Positions 41,334-49,330 of a DNA stretch of 64,000 bases are shown here, in pieces. The position numbers were made by a program, and so were the translations under genes. How positions within the stretch are numbered: position 1 is the first letter of the stretch; each line of letters begins with the position of its first letter. Source of the DNA: Nocardia colli. GTDB taxonomy: Bacteria; Actinomycetota; Actinomycetes; Mycobacteriales; Mycobacteriaceae. The DNA lies in NCBI RefSeq assembly GCF_008704205.1, contig NZ_VXLC01000004.1, positions 953,761-1,017,760 of the forward strand. The letters are read 5' to 3'. The notes beneath the pieces are model-generated. The model ran no database searches. It was given only the letters and a program-made list of their open reading frames with translations, and was not told the DNA's origin.

Positions 41334-42677
41334 TTACGCGCGGGTGGCCGCCCGGTTCAGCTCCGCGAGCAATGCCGTGGTGTCGGCGACGCCGTACCCG
41401 TAGTCGTAGTTGTAGCCGCCGGGCTGCGCGGTCGCGGTGCGCTGCAGCAACTCTCGCAGCTGGGCGGGCGGCAGCGCGGTGGCCGACCAGCGGGTGCGGA
41501 TGGCCGTGACCAGGCCCGCCGCCACCGGCGTGGCCGCGGAGGTGCCGGTGTCCGGTTCGGTGGCGCCGAAAGCCGTCGACCCGAGGAAATGGGTGTAGGA
41601 GCAGACGTCCGGCTTGCGGTCGGTCAGCCGGCCGGGGCCCTGGGACGAATAGCCCACCCGCTTGCCCGCGGTGTCGACGCCGCCGATGGACAGCACGCTC
41701 GGATGCGAGTTGGCCCCGCCGATCGGCTTGTCCGGATAGGCGCAACGGCCGTCCGGGCAGTCCCGCCCGCAATTGCCCGCGGCGAAGAGAATGTCGGCGC
41801 CCGCGGCTTCGAGCGAGCCGACGATCACGTTGAACGGGTGCGCCGGATTGTCGGAGTAATTGCCCGGCGCTCCGACCGGAAAATCCCAGCTCGGCGAGAA
41901 CGAACCCCAGCTGTTGCTGATCACCAGGGCCCGGGACGCGGCGGGCTGATCGGTGAGCACGGTACGCAGGTGGGCGTACCCGGCCAGCGCATCCGACAGC
42001 AGGCCTTCCATGACGGTGCCGCCCTGTCGTCGGCTCTGCAAGACCGGGAGGTCGAGCAGCGACGCCTTCGGTGCGGCGATGAGCGCGTCGAACGCGCACA
42101 TCGTGCCGTGGTCCACCGGGAACTCACCCGCCGTGCCGGTGACGCCGGACGGATTCCAGCTGCGCGCCTTGTCGATGGTCACCGATCCGCCGCGCACCTG
42201 CTTGACCTTCGCGGCGTTGATCCCGGTGTCCACGATGGCCAGCGCCACCGCGCTACCGTCCAGGCCCGCCGCCGCCAAATCGCTGTGGTGCAACAGGGTT
42301 TCGACATCGTGCCAGTTGCCGACGGCGGGCGTGCCGCCGCAGGTGAGGTTGGTCTGGATCACCGGATCAGCGAAGACTCCGGTCACTCCGCGCGCTGTCG
42401 CTAATCGCGACACACTGTCCGCTATGCCGTCATCCTCGATCTCCCCGCGCACCAGCACCGACGCGTCCGCCGGTGCCAATGAATACTGCAACCGGGCGGT
42501 ATCCGACACCGCGGGAACGGATTTCGGCACCGCGATCGGCGCGTAGGCATGATCCAAGGCGATCCCGGACAGATGCCCGGCAACATCGGCGGAGGCGACC
42601 GGAACCGCGCGATCGGCCACTGCGGTAATCAGATCGACGGACGGACGAAGCTGAATAAGTACGCGCATATCTGCCAT
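41334..42677 (-). CDS. Subtilisin-like S8 serine protease without signal peptide
   Basis: The 447-residue protein carries the full S8 triad: Asp150 (AIVDTGI), His190 (PVDHGTMC) and Ser380 (GTSAATPVAAG), with the oxyanion Asn in LFAAGNCG. A roughly 130-residue N-terminal region (RVLIQLRPSVDLITAVADR ... GVTGVFADPVIQ) looks like a built-in propeptide domain. There is no Sec or Tat signal, so it is probably cytoplasmic or released by another route. Extra cysteines near the active Asn (NCGRDCPDGRC) are unusual for an intracellular enzyme. The 83-residue partner follows directly. Confidence 0.85.
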   Translation of the reverse strand: MADMRVLIQLRPSVDLITAVADRAVPVASADVAGHLSGIALDHAYAPIAVPKSVPAVSDTARLQYSLAPADASVLVRGEIEDDGIADSVSRLATARGVTGVFADPVIQTNLTCGGTPAVGNWHDVETLLHHSDLAAAGLDGSAVALAIVDTGINAAKVKQVRGGSVTIDKARSWNPSGVTGTAGEFPVDHGTMCAFDALIAAPKASLLDLPVLQSRRQGGTVMEGLLSDALAGYAHLRTVLTDQPAASRALVISNSWGSFSPSWDFPVGAPGNYSDNPAHPFNVIVGSLEAAGADILFAAGNCGRDCPDGRCAYPDKPIGGANSHPSVLSIGGVDTAGKRVGYSSQGPGRLTDRKPDVCSYTHFLGSTAFGATEPDTGTSAATPVAAGLVTAIRTRWSATALPPAQLRELLQRTATAQPGGYNYDYGYGVADTTALLAELNRAATRA

Positions 42678-43119
42678 GATGCCGCGCCGTTCGGCAAAAT
42701 TCGCGCCTGGCGTGCAAAGTGCGGCTGTGTCGATGCGCTACGGCGACCGGGGTAACTGCAAGCTGCCAGCAATTTCATCGAAGAGCGTGGTGCGGATCAC
42801 AGTACGGCGCTCGGGCGGGTTTGCCGGATGCCGAATCAGGCACACCGGACAGCGGTGGTCGATTCGCGCAGAATGCCTTGCCGGGCGGGTTGTCAGGCAA
42901 CGTCTGCGCAGGTCATCATCAGAATTGCTGTGCCCCAGACAAATTGACGTCTTGCTAGTCGAGATCCCTTTTGCTAGAGCCTATTTCGATTTCTCGAACG
43001 TTGCCATGCCGCCGATGTCGTCGCTACCCTGGTGTTGGTTGCCGGCGTTGTCGACCGTTATTCGGCACCGTGGCAACCAGGTTCATCCAGTTCATCTCGA
43101 TGATTGATGGGACGGTTCG
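42678..43119. other. Gene-free stretch between protease and small secreted protein
   Basis: About 440 bases between divergent genes with only low-quality frames on both strands. The portion at 42940-43080 is GC-poorer and likely holds the promoter of the secreted protein. I saw no clear operator, RNA gene or repeat. Confidence 0.4.
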
Positions 43120-43581
43120 ATGAAATCAGGAACCCGCTCGGCTCGATTTGGGATCGCCGCGATCGCCTGCCTCGCAGTAACCGCGGCCGGCGCACCCGCT
43201 GCCTTCGCTGCCCCGAACGATCCGTCCGCGCCGATCTGCACGATGAGTTACCCGGTCCCGGTGGAGCCGTTCCAAACTCCGGCGTCCAGCGAGGTGTTCG
43301 CGACGTCCGCCAACGGCTCGGTCGATCTGAAAGTCCACACGAATGCGGGCACGGATATCGCCTACGACCAGAAATTCTCGGTCAACTGGGCGAATCTCGA
43401 CACCGGCCGCAGCGGCGTAGCCGACACCTCCGCCCAGGTGAAGGGCTCGGACAACACCCTGACCGTCACCGGCATCCCCACCAAGCCCGGCCGAATCCTG
43501 TTCAACCTGGGCGTGTTCAACCACGGCGAGGGCCAGAACTACACCAACGGCGAATGCAGCGCGGAGTACCAAGTCAGCTGA
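43120..43581 (+). CDS. Small secreted protein of unknown function
   Basis: The 153-residue protein has a signal peptide ending in AFAAPND and a mature domain that looks like an all-beta sandwich (SVDLKVHTNAGT, KFSVNWANLDTG, TLTVTGIPTKPG, RILFNLGVFNHG). Two Cys (ICTMSY and GECSAEY) could form one disulfide linking the ends. I do not recognise the family. The gene is followed by a perfect terminator hairpin. Confidence 0.75.
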   Translation: MKSGTRSARFGIAAIACLAVTAAGAPAAFAAPNDPSAPICTMSYPVPVEPFQTPASSEVFATSANGSVDLKVHTNAGTDIAYDQKFSVNWANLDTGRSGVADTSAQVKGSDNTLTVTGIPTKPGRILFNLGVFNHGEGQNYTNGECSAEYQVS

Positions 43582-43599
43582 TCTGCCGCAGAAAACGAC

Positions 43600-43631
43600 G
43601 AGCGCCCGGCCGATTGCTCGGCCGGGCGCTC
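43600..43631. terminator. Bidirectional terminator hairpin
   Basis: GAGCGCCCGGCCGA (43600-43613) and TCGGCCGGGCGCTC (43618-43631) form a perfect 14-base stem around TTGC. It sits between the convergent ends of the secreted-protein gene and gnd. On the minus strand the stem is followed by GTCGTTTTC, giving gnd a U-tract. Confidence 0.85.
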
Positions 43632-43644
43632 GGTGCGGACTCGA

Positions 43645-45099
43645 TCAGTCGGCCTGGATTTCGCTGCGGTCACCGCTCCACAGCGTGTGGTACTTGCCCG
43701 GCATATCGATGCGCTCGTAGGTGTGCGCGCCGAAGAAGTCACGCTGGGCCTGGGTGAGGGCGGCGGGCAGACGCTCGGCGCGCAGGCCGTCGTAGTAGGC
43801 CAGCGACGAGGCGAAGGCGGGGACCGGGATGCCGAGCTGCACGGCCGCCGCGACCACGCGCCGCCAGCTGTCGATGGCGTTCTCGATGGCTTCCTGGAAG
43901 AACGGATCGAGGATCAGGCTCGGCAGTTGCGCGTTGGTGTCGTACGCGTCCTTGATCCGGTTGAGGAAGCGCGCGCGGATGATGCAGCCGCCGCGCCAGA
44001 TGGTGGCCAGGTCACCGGGGCGCAGGTTCCAGTCGTATTCGGTGCTGGCGGCGGCGATCTGGTCGAAGCCCTGGGCGTAGGCGACCACCTTGGACGCGTA
44101 CAGCGCGCGCTCGATGTCCTTGGTGAACTGCTCGACATCGGCCGGCTTGTCCGCGAGCTGCCCCGAGGCGAGCCCCACGGCGGCGCGGCGCTGATCGGTG
44201 GCGCCGGACAGCGCGCGGGCGAACACGGCCTCGGCGATGCCGGTGACCGGGACGCCGAGATCGAGGGCCGCCTTGACCGTCCAGCGGCCGGTGCCCTTCT
44301 GCTCGGCCGCATCCAGGATGACGTCGACCAGCGGCTTGCCGGTCTTGGCGTCGACCTGGTTGAGCACCTCGGCGGTGATCTCGACCAGGTAGCTTTCCAG
44401 CTCGCCCTGGTTCCAGCCGGTGAACACGTCGGCGATCTGCTTGGCGTCGTAGCCGACGGCGTCGCGGAGCAGGTGGTAGGCCTCGCCGATGAGCTGCATG
44501 TCGGCGTACTCGATGCCGTTGTGCACCATCTTCACGAAGTGGCCCGAGCCGTCCGGCCCGATGTGCGTGCAGCACGGGGTGCCGTCGACCTGCGCGGCGA
44601 TCGATTCCAGCAGCGGGCCGAGCACCTCGTAGGACTCCTTGGGCCCGCCCGGCATGATGGCCGGGCCGTTCAGCGCGCCCTCCTCGCCGCCGGAGATGCC
44701 CGCGCCGACGAAGTGCAGGCCGCGCTCGCTCAGCGACTTCTCCCGGCGGATGGTATCGGTGAACAGCGCGTTGCCGCCGTCGATGATGATGTCGCCCTCG
44801 TCCATCGCGGCGGCGAGTTCCTCGATCACCGCGTCGGTCGGGTCGCCGGCCTTGACCATGATCAGCACCCGGCGCGGCTTCTGCAGCGCGCCGACGAATT
44901 CCTCGATCGTCTCGGTGCGGACGAAGTCACCCTCGTCGCCGTGCGCCGCGAGCAGCGCGTCGGTCTTGGCGATGCTGCGGTTGTGCAGTGCGACGGTGTG
45001 TCCGTGCCGGGCGAAGTTGCGCGCGATATTGCTTCCCATCACCGCGAGGCCGGTGACCCCGATGTGGGCGCGTGCGTTCGATCCCGCCGATGACGTCAT
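43645..45099 (-). CDS. gnd: 6-phosphogluconate dehydrogenase, decarboxylating
   Basis: The 484-residue enzyme has the NADP-binding start IGVTGLAVMGSNIARN, the substrate signature GISGGEEGALNGPAIMPGG, catalytic Lys/Asn region HFVKMVHNGIEY, and the long C-terminal domain ending in RIDMPGKYHTLWSGD-type sequence (split: ERIDMPGKYH, TLWSGD). It oxidises 6-phosphogluconate to ribulose 5-phosphate and CO2 in the pentose phosphate pathway. AAAGG precedes ATG 45099; the upstream extension to 45165 is non-coding. Length is normal for the long, dimeric form. Confidence 0.95.
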   Translation of the reverse strand: MTSSAGSNARAHIGVTGLAVMGSNIARNFARHGHTVALHNRSIAKTDALLAAHGDEGDFVRTETIEEFVGALQKPRRVLIMVKAGDPTDAVIEELAAAMDEGDIIIDGGNALFTDTIRREKSLSERGLHFVGAGISGGEEGALNGPAIMPGGPKESYEVLGPLLESIAAQVDGTPCCTHIGPDGSGHFVKMVHNGIEYADMQLIGEAYHLLRDAVGYDAKQIADVFTGWNQGELESYLVEITAEVLNQVDAKTGKPLVDVILDAAEQKGTGRWTVKAALDLGVPVTGIAEAVFARALSGATDQRRAAVGLASGQLADKPADVEQFTKDIERALYASKVVAYAQGFDQIAAASTEYDWNLRPGDLATIWRGGCIIRARFLNRIKDAYDTNAQLPSLILDPFFQEAIENAIDSWRRVVAAAVQLGIPVPAFASSLAYYDGLRAERLPAALTQAQRDFFGAHTYERIDMPGKYHTLWSGDRSEIQAD

Positions 45100-45257
45100 G
45101 CTGAAAGGCCTTTCACTCGGCGCGGACTTCGCCGCGCTTGTGCCGCAAGAAAACCTGCCGTCCAAACCTACATGGGTAGCTTTCCGTGATTATCGGCCGT
45201 TCAGGTGGGTCGCGGTGCACGGGGCTGCGGCAAGGGGACTTGTCATAGGATCATCCG

Positions 45258-46217
45258 ATGCCACTACGTCGCTGGATAGTCGCGTTGACGGTGTTCACGG
45301 CGGTCGCCTCGGCGGCCGGATGCGGCGGCGGCGGGGAGTCGTCCGCGGTGCCGGTGCAGGTCGGCGTGCTGGTCATCACGATGTTCGACCCGGAGGTCGA
45401 GCCGTGGTTGCAGCGCGAATCGCTGCCGATCACCGTGGACGTGCCCACCTCCTACAAGCCGGTGCACTGCAACGACGACGGACTGTGTGTCGCGGAGACC
45501 GGGCAGGGCAAGGCCAATGCCGCGGCCACCATGATGGCCGTGCTGGACAGCCCGAAACTCGACTTCACCAACGCGCACTTCCTCACCGTCGGCACCGCGG
45601 GCGCGCCGCCGGACCAGGCCACCCTGGGCTCCGCGACCTGGGCCCGCTGGGTCGTCGACTTCGACCTCGGCAACCACCTGATCCCGGCCGAAGCGCCGGG
45701 CCTGCCGTACGGCTACCGCCCCGTCGAGAACTACAACACCGCCGCCTACCGCCTGAACGATCAGCTGATCGATACCGCCTTCGGCCTCACCGAGCACGCC
45801 ACCCTCGCCGACAGCCCCGAGGCCGCCGCCGAACGCGTCCAGTTCGGTCAGGGCGACCGCAAGCCGTCGGTGACCAAGTGCGACACCATGACCGGTGACG
45901 ACTGGTTCTCCGGCAAGGAACTCTCCGACACCGCGCGCTACATCATGGGCGTGCGCACCAACGGCCAGGGCACCTACTGCACCACGCAGATGGAGGACAA
46001 CGCCACCGCCGCCGTCCTCGACCGGCACGGCTATCTCAACCGCTACCTGGCCTTGCGCACGGTGAGCAATTTCGATCAGCCGTACCCGGGGCAGAGTGTG
46101 CTCGACCACCTCGAGCAGCACTCCGCGGGCTTCCGGCTGTCCCTCGACAACGGGTACACCGTGGGCCGCACGGTCGTCGACTACTTCCTGAAGAACCGGT
46201 ACCAGCCGGCACGCTGA
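45258..46217 (+). CDS. Purine nucleoside permease-family lipoprotein (NUP)
   Basis: The 319-residue protein has a lipoprotein signal (TAVASAAGC, lipidated Cys at about 22) and a domain typical of the NUP family: VLVITMFDPEVEPWL, VAETGQGKANAAATMMA, AHFLTVGTAGAPPDQATLG and DTMTGDDWFSG. Despite the permease name, the fold relates to nucleoside phosphorylases, and a binding or processing role at the membrane is likely. It diverges from gnd across 158 bases and converges with the siderophore reductase. Confidence 0.85.
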   Translation: MPLRRWIVALTVFTAVASAAGCGGGGESSAVPVQVGVLVITMFDPEVEPWLQRESLPITVDVPTSYKPVHCNDDGLCVAETGQGKANAAATMMAVLDSPKLDFTNAHFLTVGTAGAPPDQATLGSATWARWVVDFDLGNHLIPAEAPGLPYGYRPVENYNTAAYRLNDQLIDTAFGLTEHATLADSPEAAAERVQFGQGDRKPSVTKCDTMTGDDWFSGKELSDTARYIMGVRTNGQGTYCTTQMEDNATAAVLDRHGYLNRYLALRTVSNFDQPYPGQSVLDHLEQHSAGFRLSLDNGYTVGRTVVDYFLKNRYQPAR

Positions 46218-46233
46218 GCAGGCAGGCCGGTTC

Positions 46234-47070
46234 CTATTCGTCCCGGTCGTAGTCGGCGATGCCGCGCTTCCAGTACCCGGCGATCAGATAGTCCTTCGGA
46301 TCGATGCCGAGATCGCTGCGCACCCAGCGGCGCAGCGGCTTCAGCACGCCCGACTCGCCGGCCAGCCAGACGTAAGTCCGTTCTCCGGCAGGCACTTCGA
46401 GGGCGCGCAGCGTCTTCTCGAAGGCGTCGCCGGTGCCGGGCGCGGCGTTGCCGCGATGCACCCAGTGCACCTCTAAGCCGGCGGGCGCGTCCAGGGGGAT
46501 CTCCTCCTCCGGACCGCCCACCTCGATGACGGCCCACCCGGCGGACTCGCGGGGCAGCCATTCCAGCCAGCGCGCGATGGCCGGCAGCGCGGTGATGTCG
46601 CCGGCGAGCAGATACCGGTCGTAGGTCTTCGGCACCACCACGCCGCCGGGCGGACCGGCGATGTGCATCGGGGTACCCGGGGTGGCGGCCAGCGCCCAAT
46701 CCGAGGCGAGACCGCCCGGATGCACGGCGAAGTCGATATCCAGTTCCCGGTCCTCGGCACTGAAGCGCCGCACGGTGTACTCCCGCGACACCGGACGCGG
46801 CTTGCCCCACTCCAGGGAGAGCCCGTCCTTCTGCGGCAGCCGCAGCACGCCCTCCTCGTCCGGAAAGACCAGTCGCACATGCTCATCCGGCACGTAGCTG
46901 TGGAATTCGGCGAGATCCGGGCCGCCGAAGGTGATGCGGATCAGGCCCGCGCCCACCTGCTCGGCGCGCACCACCTCTACCGCGCACAGGCCGATCGGGT
47001 ATCCGACCTTGGTTCCGTGCGACCCCGCAAGCGCCTCGGCGATGTGATCGGCATAGCCGGCACGATCCAT
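46234..47070 (-). CDS. Siderophore-interacting protein (FAD-dependent ferric-siderophore reductase)
   Basis: The 278-residue protein has the ViuB/YqjH-type FAD-binding segment (PRPVSREYTVRRF), the HPGGLASDWA loop, a Rossmann-like NAD(P)H domain (LLAGDITALPAIARWLEW) and the C-terminal IAGYWKRGI motif. It would reduce Fe(III)-siderophore in the cytoplasm to release iron. It is the last gene of the NRPS operon and its ATG overlaps the MFS stop (ATGA). Confidence 0.9.
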   Translation of the reverse strand: MDRAGYADHIAEALAGSHGTKVGYPIGLCAVEVVRAEQVGAGLIRITFGGPDLAEFHSYVPDEHVRLVFPDEEGVLRLPQKDGLSLEWGKPRPVSREYTVRRFSAEDRELDIDFAVHPGGLASDWALAATPGTPMHIAGPPGGVVVPKTYDRYLLAGDITALPAIARWLEWLPRESAGWAVIEVGGPEEEIPLDAPAGLEVHWVHRGNAAPGTGDAFEKTLRALEVPAGERTYVWLAGESGVLKPLRRWVRSDLGIDPKDYLIAGYWKRGIADYDRDE

Positions 47071-48299
47071 CAGGAGTTCTCCTTTCCCAACAGCGGCGCG
47101 GCGGCGACGGCCGTCAATCCGCCCAATACCAGTACGGACAGCCCGTAGACCACGAGAGCGGTTCCGGGCGTGAAGAATTGGCCGACCAGACCGGCCGCCA
47201 TCGAGCCGACCGCGGTCCCGGTCACCGACTGCACCATGAGCAGGCCGGAGAGCCGGCCACGCAGCTCCTCCGGGGCCGCCTGCTGCAGGATGGTGTAGCG
47301 CAACACGATGTTCAGCGCCCGCGCCAGACCGAACCCGGCCAGGCCGAGGAAGACCGGCGCGGCATGCGGCCAGAGACCGGCGACGATCACGCCGAGCGGC
47401 ATGACCGCCATCGAGATCAGCAGCGCCCGGCCGGGTCGCGTGCTGCGACCGATCCAGCCGCTGGTCAGCGAACCCAGCACCGCGCCGACACCCGGTGCGG
47501 CATAGAGCAGGCCGAGAGTTGTGGTCCCGACGCCGAGTTCGTCGTTCGCCAGCGCGGGCAGCAGCACCAGCGGACCACTCACCAGCATGGCGATCATGCC
47601 GGTCAACAGCGTGACCCGGATGACCTGGTGCCTGGCGGCGAATTTGATGCCGATGGCGAGTTCGCGCAGTGGATGCGCGACCTCCCGCTGCGGCGGTGGC
47701 TGCGGTCCGATGGATCGGATCAGCCCCACGGTGGCGACGGTCGCGGCCGCGCAGAGGAAGAAGGCCAGCCCGACACCGCTTTTCGCGATCAGCAGGCCGG
47801 CCAGCGCCGGGGTGATCATGGTGCCCAGATCGGTGGTGAGCGAGGTGAGCGCGCCCGCGGCGGCCACCTTCTCCCGACCGACGAGCTTGGGGATCACCGA
47901 CATGAGCGCCGATCCGCTGACACCGCCGGCCAGGCCGTCCACCACGCCTGCGGCGTAGATGACAGCCAGGAACGGATCCGGCAGCAGCGCGTTCAACCCG
48001 AGCGCGAGGAAGCCGAAACCGGCTGCGGTACGCGACCATTGAATAACATCGCGCCGGTCGTACCGGTCCGCGATCACCCCGCCCGCCAAGCTTCCGGCGA
48101 ACAGAGCGACCGCGGTGACCGCGGTGACGCCGGCGACGTGCAGTGACGATCCGGTGGCTTGATAGACCTGCACCGGCAGCGCCACCATGAGCAGGCCGAT
48201 GCCGAGCACCGAGATCAGCCGGGCCGCAAAGGCATTGCGGAACTCCCGGCTGGCCCGCAGTGGCGAGGTGTCGATCAATAAGCCACCGAAGGATGTCAC
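47070..48299 (-). CDS. MFS siderophore exporter (EntS-like)
   Basis: The 409-residue carrier has 12 membrane segments with LISVLGIGLLMVALPVQVYQ, the conserved GGVIADRYDRRDV loop after helix 2 and SGWIGRSTRPGR between the halves. This fits the EntS/multidrug MFS branch. In this operon it most likely exports the catechol siderophore. The GTG start overlaps the FepB-like stop (GTGA), and its own stop overlaps the reductase start. Confidence 0.88.
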   Translation of the reverse strand: MTSFGGLLIDTSPLRASREFRNAFAARLISVLGIGLLMVALPVQVYQATGSSLHVAGVTAVTAVALFAGSLAGGVIADRYDRRDVIQWSRTAAGFGFLALGLNALLPDPFLAVIYAAGVVDGLAGGVSGSALMSVIPKLVGREKVAAAGALTSLTTDLGTMITPALAGLLIAKSGVGLAFFLCAAATVATVGLIRSIGPQPPPQREVAHPLRELAIGIKFAARHQVIRVTLLTGMIAMLVSGPLVLLPALANDELGVGTTTLGLLYAAPGVGAVLGSLTSGWIGRSTRPGRALLISMAVMPLGVIVAGLWPHAAPVFLGLAGFGLARALNIVLRYTILQQAAPEELRGRLSGLLMVQSVTGTAVGSMAAGLVGQFFTPGTALVVYGLSVLVLGGLTAVAAAPLLGKENS

Positions 48300-49330
48300 T
48301 TGAAGCGCTCCGCCAACAGGTCGAGGGTGGCCATGGCGCTGCGGTAATCCGGACGCTGGCTGGTCGCCGGCAGCTCGTAGAGCTGGCCGTTCTGGAACGC
48401 GGGCAGCTTGGCCAGCAGCGGGTCTTCCTTCAGCTGGGCGATGTTGCGGCCGCCGTCGAGCGTGATCACGAACAGCACCGGGGCGTCGACGACCGTGCTC
48501 AGCAGCTCGGGGCTGAAGCTCACCCAGTCACCGGCTGCAGGCCGGGCCGGGTTGCCCGCCTTCGCCTCGACCTTGTCGTCCATCTTGATGCCGACCGAGG
48601 TCAGCAGTCCGGCCAGCGAGGTGTTGGGGGCGATCAGGGTGGGCTTGCCGTCCTTACGCGACTGCAGCACCGCGGCCTCGCCCTGCGGCAGCTTGATCCC
48701 GGCCTTCACCTTCGCGACCTTGTCGTTGTAGGCGCTGATCAGGCTGTCCACCTTCGCCGAGCGGTTCACGATGTCGGCCACCGCCTTCAACTGGTCCTGC
48801 CAGTCGGTGGCGTTGGACGGCACCAGCGCGGTGGGTGCGATGGCGGTGAGCTTGTCGTAGTTGTCGATCGACTGCTGGCCCGGGTAGCCGGGGCCGCCGC
48901 CGATGATCAGGTCCGGCTGCTGCGCGGCGATGAACTCCAGGTTCATGTTGTCGCCGGAGGGGACCGCCACGGTGCCCTGCTGCTTGGCCTCCGCGGCCCA
49001 GGTCGCGGGGAACTCACCGGGCTTCAGCGTGACGCCCAGCATGCGCGGATCCGCGGCCTTCACCTTGGCGCCCAGATCGAAGAGGTATCCGGAGAGCACG
49101 CCGTTGACCACCACGATGCGCTGCGGATCGGCGGGCACGGTGACCGCGCCCTTGGCGGTCTGCACCTCCCTGGTGCCGGACTTGCTCGAATCGTCCGTTG
49201 CGGAGCTATTGCAGCCCGCCACCAGCGCGACGAGCGCGAGGATCAGCAGCGCGACGGCGGCACGCAGGCGGGCCGTCTTTCGGTACAGCGACATGGAGGG
49301 GTGTTCTTTCTGGTTAGGGGAGGGGGTCAT
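48296..49330 (-). CDS. Iron-siderophore ABC transporter substrate-binding lipoprotein (FepB-like)
   Basis: The 344-residue protein has a lipoprotein signal (LILALVALVAGC) and a class III binding-protein layout: PADPQRIVVVNGVLSGYLFDLGAKV, then EFIAAQQPDLIIGGG, a long connecting helix and a C-terminal lobe (RSAMATLDLLAERF). It should capture the ferric siderophore outside the membrane for the importer encoded at 56.5-59.5 kb. ATG 49330 overlaps the NRPS stop (ATGA). ATG 49294 would give a more typical short leader and is also possible. Confidence 0.88.
   Translation of the reverse strand: MTPSPNQKEHPSMSLYRKTARLRAAVALLILALVALVAGCNSSATDDSSKSGTREVQTAKGAVTVPADPQRIVVVNGVLSGYLFDLGAKVKAADPRMLGVTLKPGEFPATWAAEAKQQGTVAVPSGDNMNLEFIAAQQPDLIIGGGPGYPGQQSIDNYDKLTAIAPTALVPSNATDWQDQLKAVADIVNRSAKVDSLISAYNDKVAKVKAGIKLPQGEAAVLQSRKDGKPTLIAPNTSLAGLLTSVGIKMDDKVEAKAGNPARPAAGDWVSFSPELLSTVVDAPVLFVITLDGGRNIAQLKEDPLLAKLPAFQNGQLYELPATSQRPDYRSAMATLDLLAERFK

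Noticed and set aside
47071..48039. N-terminal extension of the siderophore reductase frame
   Set aside because: It lies inside the MFS gene out of phase; the ATGA overlap and family length place the start at 47070.
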